A stretch of DNA of 64,000 nt, from assembly GCF_003369915.1 (NCBI RefSeq), contig NC_046677.1, forward strand, positions 9,238,001-9,302,000, in the 5' to 3' direction. Shown piece by piece: positions 24,695 to 34,149 of the stretch. The number at the start of each line of letters is the position of its first letter. Position 1 is the stretch's first letter. The notes below the pieces were generated by a model. The model was not told where the DNA came from. It saw only the letters and a list, made by a program, of their open reading frames with translations, and made no database searches. The position numbers and the translations under genes are program-made. Source of the stretch: Drosophila miranda (taxonomy: Eukaryota > Arthropoda > Insecta > Diptera > Drosophilidae).

Positions 24695-26938
24695 ATGGAA
24701 CGAGGAAAAATGTGGTACAGACGTAGATCCTTTTTCAAACCAAAGAGGTGCACAATTATATTCTTTAGCATACTTTTGATTTTTATATGGGCCAATCATT
24801 CTAATCGCGATGATGATGCCGGTGGACCGGTTCCTGACGCCATTGAGACGCCCTCCCTATCTCGGTCGGAGCGATTGTATCAGCTGGCCAAACAGGAGCA
24901 CTTGAAGGATCGGCAGTACCACATGTTGAAGGCGGAGAAGGACCGAACGTTCGTCGAGACGTCTCGAGGATACGATACCACCACCGCTATTGATGTCGAC
25001 TTCCTGGAAAACCGAAATCCAAAGATGACAGCCAAGCCGGCAAACCGTTACTTTGTGTATAGCCAAAAGTGCAAGATGCCCTATGCAGATCCCTTCTCCA
25101 GCGAAGCTCTCGCTGTCTTCACTCCAGCTAAACTGAAGACCTGCACGAATGAGTCGGATCTGATTACGCTGAGCTTCGATCGAAATCTACAGAAGTACAA
25201 GATACATGTGAATTCCCAGGTACTTATCGGCCTCGCGCCGGACGTCAGTGACCTAAGATGCAGCTATCAAGAGGTGACCCACGGTCGAAATGTTACCGGA
25301 AAGTTCTTTAGTATGTAAGTCCGTAGAATTCATGGAATGATTGATAGAATTTGTATTCAATGAACCTCTTTACACAGTCTTCAGCAACCCGTCGACATCA
25401 CACAGGATATGCCTCTCGACAAGAATATGAATGGAATTATAACCGAGTGCCATGATGAAAAGAACGCGTCGAGAATCATTCAGAGAGACGCCTTTTCCCT
25501 CGTGCAAGTGGTCAACCAGACATCCCGGACTGGGTCGCATCCAGTGGATATACAGCCCAGCGTCATTATGCTGGGCCTGGACACCATGTCGCGGATGAAC
25601 TTTAGGCGCACCATGCCACGGACGGCCGAATTTGTGCGAAAGTTGGGCTGGTTCGAGCTGGAGGGCTACAACAAAGTAGCGGACAACACGTATCCAAATC
25701 TCTGCACTGTTTTGGCTGGTAGCACGCCAGAGGAGCTGAAGAAAATCTGTTCATTTTCTTACGCTGAAGACCAGGATTCGTGTCCATGGATATGGAGGGA
25801 TTACAAGAAAGCAGGCTACTCGACGGCATATGGCGAAGATATAGTTGAGGATTCCGTCTTCTCGGTACACGATTCTGGCTTTCGCCATGTGCCAACTGAC
25901 TTTTATCTGCGCCCTCTTCTGATGGGCTTAGCTCAATCGATGCGTACCTACAGGAGATTTGGCTACGACTATTGTTTGGGTCGACGAATAACCGTCTCGT
26001 ATTTGTACGACTTCTGCATGCAGTTTGCGCAACGATTTATCGAGGAGTTAGAGCAACCAGCCTTCGGTTTCTTCTGGAGCTGCACTTTTACCCACGACTA
26101 TCATCACGGAGCTTCCAGCTTGGATGGCATACTCATGGACTACCTAAAGCTACTCGAAACGCGTCAGGTCTTTGAGAAATCCATCGTGATATTGCTCAGC
26201 GATCACGGCGAGCGGTTTGGTGAACTCGTCGAATTGTCAGATGGGTTTCTGGAAGAACGTTTGCCCATGCTGCACATCTATTTGCCTCCCTGGTTCCGCA
26301 AAACATATCCTAGGTTTGCCCAGTCGCTGTATTTGAACCGCAACCGCCTCTCGTCTCCCTACGATCTCCACAATACGCTGCGGCACATTTTGCAGCTGAA
26401 TGCATCGACCTCCGATCAACTTCCTCCGCTGACAAATTGCCCCACCAGTCAATCTCTTCTGCACCCATTGCCGCGTGAGCGCAGCTGCAAGGATGCCTGC
26501 ATCGGAGATCACTGGTGTACCTGCAACGAATTCATGGCCATTAAGCTTAACGGAGACGCATATAACATGGTCAAACTGACGCTGTTCTACATCAATCGTT
26601 GGTTGGTTTTGAATCATTATAACAAAAAATGCGATCGCCTGCTTCTTGAGGATCTGGACTATGCGGAGCGGAAGGTGCTAAACGAGGATGATGGTCAGGA
26701 GTCCTTATACGGTACTATTAGCATCTATCGTCTGCGCTTTCACACCAACCCGCCTTCTGGTCGCTTTGAGGCCACTGTGCGCTATGACAAAAATCGGAAG
26801 CGATTGGCTGACTTCAATATAGACGATGTCAGTCGCTTGAACAGATATCACAACGATTCGCTCTGCATCGAGGATAAAATTGCCAAAAAGTTCTGCTTCT
26901 GCAGAGGAATCATTGATCCAGATTGGACAAATCAGTAG
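24695..26938 (+). CDS. DUF229 protein with intact active-site motifs (copy E)
   Basis: CDS: join of 24695-25314 and 25378-26938 (726 aa). A basic N-terminus is followed by the anchor CTIIFFSILLIFIWANH, as in copy F. A charged stalk of about 80 residues precedes the conserved Cys region (NRYFVYSQKCKMPYADPFSS). Motifs: GLDTMSRMNFRRTMP (Asp275, Ser278), AGYSTAYGED, DFYLRPLL, FWSCTFTHDYH, LSDHGERFG, LPMLHIYLPPWFRKTYP, CPTSQSLL (second Cys replaced by Ser compared with C and D), HWCTCN and CIEDKIAKKFCFC. AATAAA follows the stop at about 26964. Long blocks are almost identical at DNA level to copy F while other blocks differ strongly, so the two have exchanged sequence. Substrate unknown. Confidence 0.9.
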
Positions 26939-27287
26939 AAGAAAAGACCAATAACATCACATCGAATAAATTAATGATAATGATTAATTAATGATTAATG
27001 ACCAATTACCTTAATTACATATCTGCTGTATACATGGTTTTTTGTTTTGTTTTCAAAATTTTAAAGGAGCTCGAAACGTTAAAAGTTTTTACTCGATCAC
27101 ACAGTAGTAGGCCTGGCCTGGCATCTCTCTTCCGCAGTAGTCACTGACTAGAACTGTAAACTAAACCATAGTTAAAGTCATATCCAACGAACACGAGTTG
27201 ATTGAACGAACACAACTGATTTATAAGCAGCTCAAAACGAGAGACTGCCAATATAACAATATATTGTACATTTTAAAAGAAACCAAA

Positions 27288-28003
27288 ATGAGTAATTCAT
27301 CTTGGCTCGATTTAGACTTAATAAATTCCTTCACTCCAGTCGAGTGTGGCACCACCATCATGGCTGCCGAGTTTGACTGTGGCGTGGTGCTGGGTGCTGA
27401 TTCCCGCACCACCGCTGGGTGCCATGTGGCCAATCTAACCCGGACAAAGTGGCTCGGATCACGGACAACGTCTACTGCTGCCGCAGTGGCTCTGCGGCGG
27501 ACACCCAGGAGCTCTCTGAGGTGGTCTCGAATTTGATGTGGCATTGCGAGATGCACACGGGTGAGCAGACCCTTGTCCGCGACGGGGCCGCGGAGTTCCG
27601 GGACAAGTGCTACGACGGTCGCAAATACCTGTATGCCGGCATCATTGTGGGTGGCTGGGACGATCTGCACGGGGCCCAGGTGTACAATATTTCGCTGGGC
27701 GGCATGATGATGCGCGAACAGTTGAGCTATGGCGGATCTGGTTCCATATACATTAGTGGCATGCTCCGGGACGGCTACCGTCCGAACATGGAGAAAGAGG
27801 AGTTGGTGCTGCGTTTCAGGTCGGCCCTCAAACAGGCCATCCATCACGATTCCTTCTCCGGGGGAGTATCGCGCATCGCGATCATCAACAAGGAAGGCAT
27901 CGAGCGACGGGTGTACTACAACACCAGCACTGGCAAGGCTCAGGCCACAGGCACTGATGTCCTCTTGGGCTGTGGCGAGACCAAGAAGCCGCGTAAGTCT
28001 TAA
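27288..28003 (+). CDS. Proteasome beta1-type subunit copy, intronless, one-base frameshift
   Basis: The sequence encodes a 20S proteasome beta1 (PSMB6-like, caspase-like) subunit without introns. MSNSS starts a 21-residue propeptide ending in ECG, followed by the catalytic Thr (Thr22, TTIMAAEF). Asp17 (GADSR), Lys33 (PDKVARI), Arg45 ([11 protein letters not shown]) of mature numbering and the GGSGS loop are all present. The reading frame breaks once, in the CCC run near 27440. One extra C there would give [15 protein letters not shown] and a 238-residue protein, the normal family length. The rest of the frame is open to the stop at 28001-28003, and AATAAA follows at about 28025. It is strongly diverged from canonical beta1. 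It is either a very young pseudogene or an assembly error in a working, perhaps testis-type, duplicate. It sits between DUF229 copies E and F. Confidence 0.8.
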
Positions 28004-28575
28004 AACTAATAATACTTATTTTTTGAATAAAATCGTAATCTGATTACTTAAGGCTCCAACAAAGTTAATCGTACAAATGTGTCAGTTCGCTCATGGGAAA
28101 TTTCAATAGCGAATATGTTACAGTGGAAAAAGAGAACAGGTGAACTGCTTGAAATAAACGTATCTTGTTCATGTGTGCTTTTGCTGCGATGCCATACATT
28201 TATAGTCCATAACGCCATAATTAAGCAATTTTGAGAGAAATTTTGTTATCAGAGTTCAGAAGCCAATTAATTTTTAATTTTTCGGTCTTTAATCACAGTG
28301 TAGTGTGAATGGAACGTTAGTCTTTTGTCCAGAGTAACTCATAGACATTTGAAAGCAGCATGTTGGTTTAATAATGTTCCATGTATGAAGAGTCCTGGAA
28401 CTGAGTGACTTTTTCAGGACTTATGTGAATAGGCTGTATTTCAAATGATCATTTCAATGCGGAACCAATTTTTAGTATTTTAGGTTATGAAATCACAGCA
28501 GCCCTTTGCATACCAATCAGAGGCGAACACCTTTCCAATACCCACTTCATTTCAATTTTACACGAAGGAGCTAAC
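28004..28575. other. Spacer upstream of DUF229 copy F
   Basis: No gene is seen. A short block (ATCACAGCAGCCCT, about 28491-28504) resembles one at the matching place upstream of copy E (ATCATAGCAGCCCT, about 24628). It is probably shared promoter sequence retained from the E/F duplication. Confidence 0.45.
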
Positions 28576-30897
28576 ATGAGACGTAAATTAATTTTGAAAA
28601 TAAAAAAATACAGTATCATATTCTTTGCTATCCTATTGGTGTTCATATGGGCCAATCATGTCAATCGCGACAAGGATTATGATGATGGCGCTGGACCGTT
28701 TCCTCATGGCAAAGATCAGGCATCATCAACTGGTAACAATACGCCTCCTCTATCCCGCTCGGAGAGACTGTACGAGCTGGCCAAGCTGCAGCACTTGAAG
28801 AATCGAGAGTACTACAAATTGAAGGCGCGAACGTCCACCAATAAACCCACGACAAGAAACTATGAAACTACACGTGGTGCTGATGATACGGGGATGCAGT
28901 ACGGAAAGCCAAGGAAGACAGCCAAACCGGCGAACCGTTACTTTGTGTATAGCCAAAAGTGCAAGATTCCCTATGCGGATCCCTTCTCCAGTGAAGCTCT
29001 CGCTGTATTCACTCCAGCTAAACTGAGGACCTGCACCAACGAGTCGGATCTGATTACGCTGAGCTTCGATCGAAATCTACAGAAGTACAAGATCCAGGTA
29101 AATGGCAAGGCGCTTGCCGAAATGGCCTCGGATGTAACTGAACTAAGTTGCAGCTATCAGGAGGTGATACGCGGTCAAAATGCCACCGGCGAGTTCTTTA
29201 GTGTGTAAGAAACATTAATTTCTGACTGATTGATTACTGTTTAAATTAACCTTTTCTGTCACAGCCTTCTGCCACCTGTCGACATCACACAGAACATGGC
29301 ACTGGATAAGAATATCAGTGGAATTATAGCCGAGTGCCATGATGAAAGGGACGAGTCCAGAATCATTCAGAAGGATGCCTTTCCCCTCGTGCAGGTGGTC
29401 AACCAGACATCCCGGACTGGGTCGCATCCAGTGGATATACAGCCCAGCGTCATTATGCTGGGCCTGGACACCATGTCGCGGATGAACTTTAGGCGCACCA
29501 TGCCACGGACGGCCGAATATGTGCGAAAGTTGGGCTGGTTCGAGCTGGAGGGCTACAACAAAGTGGCGGACAACACGTTTCCAAATCTCTGTGTTGTTAT
29601 GGCCGGTGGCAAACCGAAAGAATTAGAAAAAGTGTGCGAATTGTCACGCCATGGGCGGATGGATTCGTGTCCATGGATATGGAGGGATTACAAGAAAGCA
29701 GGCTACTCGACGGCATATGGCGAAGATATACTAGAGTTCGGCGTCTTCATTGGGCAAAATAACGGCTTTCTTGAAGTGCCAACTGACTTTTATCTGCGCC
29801 CTCTTCTGATGGGCTTAGCTCAATCGATGCGTACCTACAGGAGATTCGGCTACGACTATTGTTTGGGTCGACGAATAACCGTCTCGTATTTGTACGACTT
29901 CTGCATGCAGTTTGCGCAACGATTTATCGAGGAGTTAGAGCAACCAGCCTTTGGTTTCTTCTGGAGCTGCACTTTCACCCACGACTATCATTTCGGAGCT
30001 TCCAGCTTGGATAGCTTGTTCATAGACTACCTAAAGAAACTCGAGAAACATCAGGTCTTTGAGAAATCCATCGTGATACTGCTCAGCGATCACGGCGACG
30101 GATCTGGTGATCTCGCCGCACTGTCCGACGGGTTTCTGGAGGAACGTTTGCCCATGCTGCACATCTATTTGCCCCCCTGGTTCCGCAAAACATATCCTAA
30201 GTATGCCGAGTCCCTCCTTCTCAACCGCAACCGCCTCTCGTCTCCCTACGATCTCCACAATACGCTGCGGCACATTCTGCAGCTGAATGCATCGACCTCC
30301 AATCAACTTCCTCCGCTAACAAATTGCCCCACCAGTCAATCTCTTTTGCACACATTGCCACGGGAACGCAGCTGCAAGGATGCCTGCATTGGAGATCACT
30401 TCTGTTCCTGCAACGAATTCATAGCAGTTAGGCTCAACGGAGAGGCATACAACATAGTCAAACTGACGCTGTATTATATCAATCGTTGGATGATACTGCA
30501 CCATTTCAACAGACACTGCGATCGGCTGGTCCTTGAGGAACTGGACCATGCCGAGAGGAAGCTGCTTGGGGTGGATAATGACAAGGAGACCTTGTACGGG
30601 ACCATTATGATCTATCGTATGCGCTTTCAGACCTATCCATCTGAGGGTCGCTTTGAGGCCACGGTGCGCTATCACAGTGAACTCGATACTTTAGTTGACT
30701 TCGATATAGGAGATGTGAGTCGCTTGAACAGATATCACAACGATTCGCTCTGCATCAAGGATAAAATTGCCAAAAAGTTCTGCTTTTGCTTTAAAGATGG
30801 AGTCAGCAAACCCGAATGGCAGAGGATGATAATAAATTTTGACCAACAAATTACAAAAGAATCTGTACTAAATCTAATCAATGTTCCGGCAAAATAA
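28576..30897 (+). CDS. DUF229 protein, near-twin of copy E (copy F)
   Basis: CDS: join of 28576-29204 and 29265-30897 (753 aa). It has the same plan as copy E: basic start, anchor (IIFFAILLVFIWANH), charged stalk, Cys region, then the catalytic domain with GLDTMSRMNF (Asp278, Ser281) and AGYSTAYGED. The second metal motif reads LSDHGDGSG, so the Arg-Phe that follows DHG in copies C and E is lost though Asp and His remain. CPTSQSLL, HFCSCN and CIKDKIAKKFCFC close the domain. The tail is about 20 residues longer than in E. The middle of the gene is almost identical to copy E including silent sites, while the AGGKPKELEKVCELSRHGR segment and the C-terminal third have diverged. A DINE-1 copy begins 34 bp after the stop. 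Confidence 0.9.
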
Positions 30898-30930
30898 ATG
30901 TGACAATTTCATCAGTTGAGCTAATATGGT

Positions 30931-32071
30931 TTTTATACCCGATACTCAAAATGAGTATTGGGGTATATTAGATTTGTGGTAAAAGTGGATGTGTGTAACG
31001 TCCAGAAGGAATCGTTTCCGACCCCATAAAGTATATATATTCTTGATCAGCATCAATAGCCGAGTCGATTGAGCCCTGTCTGTCTGTCCGTCTGTCCGTC
31101 CGTCCGTCCGTCCGTCCGTCCGTCCGTCCGTCCGTCCGTCCGTCCGTCCCCTTCAGCGCCTAGTGCTCAAAGACTATAAGAGCTAGAGCAACGATGTTTT
31201 GGATCCAGACTTCTGTGATATGTCACTGCTACAAAAATATTTCAAAACTTCGCCCCGCCCACTTCCGCCCCCACAAAGGACGAAAATCTGTGGCATCCAC
31301 ATTTTTAAAGATACGATAAAACCAAAAACGCAGAATCGGTGAGGATGACCATATCTTCTACGGTGCAAAATCTGAACCAGATCGTATAATGATTATAGCC
31401 AGAATCAAGAAAACAAGTTCATTCTTTCTCGCTCTGTCTCTGTCTAACACACAGGTTTCATGGTCGGTTTTGTCAATTGCAAAATATGAGTTCAAGGATC
31501 TCAGAACCTATAAGAGCCAGAGCAACCAAATTTGGTATCCACACTCCTGTGATATCGGACCTTGACCGTTTCGTGTCCAAATTTCGCCACACCCCCTTCC
31601 GCCCCCGCAAAGGACGAAAATCTGGGGCATCCACAAATCTCAAAGACTTTTAAGGCTAGAGTAACCAAATTTGGTATCCGCACTTCTGTTAGATCTCACT
31701 ATAAAACGTATATCTCAGAATTTCGCCCCACCCCCTTCCGCCACCACAAAAGACGAAAATCTGTTGCATCCACAATATTGCACATTCGAGAAAACTAAAA
31801 CGCAGAATCATAGATAATGACCATATCTATCAGATTGCTGAATCTGGATCAGATCGGATCATTTTTGTAGCCAAAAGCAAGAAATCAAATTTCAGTGGCT
31901 ACGCAGCGCCCGACGTCACGCTCAGACTGATTTTCTGTCTCTCTCGCACGCACTCTTTGTCGTGTGGTTCAATATTAGCGGCGTCTGCCGCAGGAGAGCC
32001 ATACTGACTTAGTATCGGGTATAACTGTAGAGTTGCGGTGTCCGCAGCAACTCACAACGTTCCACCTCGTT
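30931..32071 (+). mobile_element. DINE-1/INE-1-type Helitron-related element, near full length
   Basis: It begins with a hairpin-forming end (GATACTCAAAATGAGTAT), then the core with CCGACCCCATAAAGTATAT and TTCTTGATCAGCATCA, and a (GTCC)n tract. About three degenerate internal blocks of roughly 150 bp follow, each with a version of AGCAACCAAATTTGGTATCC and CCCCTTCCGCC...AAAATCTG. The right end carries a GTTGCGG/CCGCAGCAAC hairpin and CTCACAACGTTCC. There is no coding capacity. It ends about 20 bp before the ATG of the dead DUF229 copy G. The copy at 47.06-48.17 kb is the same element in the opposite orientation. Confidence 0.85.
31078..31150 (+). repeat. (GTCC)n / (GTCT)n microsatellite inside DINE-1
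   Basis: About 18 tetranucleotide units, beginning as GTCTGTCTGTCC and then pure CCGT/GTCC. It is the GTCY tract typical of these elements (described as a proto-microsatellite in mini-me/DINE-1 elements). The tract is longer here than in the 47-kb copy, so it is still expanding or contracting. Confidence 0.85.
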
Positions 32072-32091
32072 AGACTTGGTGTTTAGATTAA

Positions 32092-33843
32092 ATGGATATT
32101 ATTGTAGGTCGGTTGTCGCTTCTTGTACTCGTACTCGTTGCAACGTCATCTGGGATTGTGTACAAGTGCCACGACACTCTGCAGATTGGGGGGAAGCTTA
32201 GCATACAGAAACTGATCGATCAGAATATCGAAAATGCAGTGGAAAAGTTTGACGTTTACACTAAGAACTGTAAGATGCCACAGCTGAGGGTATTCTCATC
32301 GGAGATTTGTAGACTTCGCTCTAGACACCGGCACCGCACCTCTGAAAGTTGTGGAGCAAAACGTCCTCGTCTGATTGGGTCCCACTGGAACTCGTACCAC
32401 CAGCAATATCAGCTTAGTATTCAGCAAGAAGTGGCATCTCTACTGTTGGGTGACGAAAGGCCTATCGTCGAGTGCTCTTTCACGGTCATTGAATGGCTTA
32501 AACTGCTAACAGCATTGATGTTCAAGGACCAGCTTTTGGTGCCCAAGGATGTAAAGAGCATGGTTTTGCAGTGTGGTTTACGGGCCAATCGAACTTACGC
32601 CATGCACCCCCGACGGCTGTACGAGGGTTTGTCGTTTGTACAGCCTAAGAAGGGGATACCACTGATGGCCCATCGCCAGCCCAGTGTTCTTGTCTTGGGC
32701 ATTGATTCCATGTCGCGAGGCAATCTGCGACGTGTCCTGCCAAAAGTTAGCGACTTTCTCGGTGGCAGGCATTGGCACGAAATGCGAGGCTTCAACACAA
32801 CAATCTTACGAACGCAGATAGTTTGTCGTTCGTGTGGAAGGACTTTAAGAGTGCCGGCTACGTGACTGCAATGTCTGAAGACAGTCCGGAGATCGGCAGG
32901 TTCCAGAGTCCACCCGTCGACCATTATCTTCGGCCTTTGCCTATGCCCAAACTCAGCCGCTGTCAAAGTAAACGAAGCAGCATGGAACATACCCTGGATT
33001 ACTGCACTCAGCTGATCGAACGATAGCCGTTCTTTGGATTCTTCTGGACGAATTTGTTTTGGTCCGAAAGCTATGCCGAACCGTTGGAGAATGATGAGGA
33101 GGTGTATGACTATCTAAACAGGTTCGAGGCATTGGTACTCTACGAAGAGGCCATTGTAGTTGTCCTCAGCGATCATGGGAAGCAGTTTGGAAATCTGATT
33201 CACCTTCGCGATGGTCATTTGTAGGAACGTCAGCCCATGCTGTTCATATCACTGCCAAAATGGTTCCGGCAACGCCATCCAGGGTTTGTCAATGCCTTGC
33301 AGTTGAATAGCCATCGCTTGTGCTCTCTCTACGATCTCCAACTGACTTTAAAACATATATCCTCGCCACAGGTCGCGCACGAGACTGTACTTGCGAGTCC
33401 AACGTCATGTCCTCGCTGTCAGAGTCTGTTATATCTGCTACCAGAGATTCGAACTTGCTCTGAGGCGGGCATCGGGCCAAATTGGTGCTCCTGCGATGCG
33501 TATAGAGCGCTGCCACTGAGCGACAATATTCAGACCATGGCACACTTTGTTGTTCAACGAATTAATCAAGTTTTAACCGATCTCAGTCTAACGAATCGGT
33601 GTAGTAAGCTCCGTTTGTCTGGCATTAGACGGGCCCAGAGGAAAGAGAGATTAAACTGGAAGCCCTGCCCAATACGGTGGTATTTGAGGCCACCGTGAGC
33701 TACAACGAGCTGACGCATCTGATGGATACGGACATCAATACGGATATCAGTAGACAAAATTCTTTGGATCGGGATGGCAGTTGCATTCAGCACAAAAAGG
33801 CGCAGAAGTTTTGTGTGTGCCACAACAGGATAACTACTAATTA
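32092..33843 (+). pseudogene. DUF229 pseudogene (copy G)
   Basis: The frame opens with MDIIVGRLSLLVLVLVATSS, a signal-peptide-like start. It runs through the Cys region, LLVPKDVKSMVLQC and GIDSMSRGNLRRVLP to the HWHEMRGFN motif. It then shifts frame near 32810 and continues as LSFVWKDFKSAGYVTAMSED. In-frame stops follow, one after CTQLIER (about 33025) and one within DGHL-ERQPMLFIS (about 33223). A second frameshift lies near 33650 before the C-terminal ISRQNSLDRDGSCIQHKKAQ and KFCVCHN. The first intron of its relatives is absent. The catalytic motifs (GIDSMSR, LSDHGKQFG) are still readable, so loss is fairly recent. A DINE-1 element abuts its start. Confidence 0.85.
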
Positions 33844-34149
33844 GATCCTAAAGTATCCTTGAACTCTGTACGTGTATTTTATTTAAATTTAATTTATGTT
33901 AGCGGCTACCTTTCAATTGCATTGGACTCTTATGTTTAAACGATATGCGTCTATATATATTTATGTGTACCTACTATATGTATATCTAGTGAAATCAAAT
34001 GTTGAATTAAATTCTCTAACTCTGATTCTGGTTCTGCAACCTAATGGTCCCTCGAAGCATCGTAAAACTCAACAAAACAGTTTTAACAATACTATGCCTT
34101 AAGCCTAAATCGATTAGAAAACTATAAAACCTTGCGATAAATTCACATT
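33844..34149. other. Convergent 3' spacer
   Basis: About 300 bp between the stop of DUF229 pseudogene G and the stop of the adenylate kinase on the other strand. It is AT-rich, with no gene seen. Confidence 0.5.
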
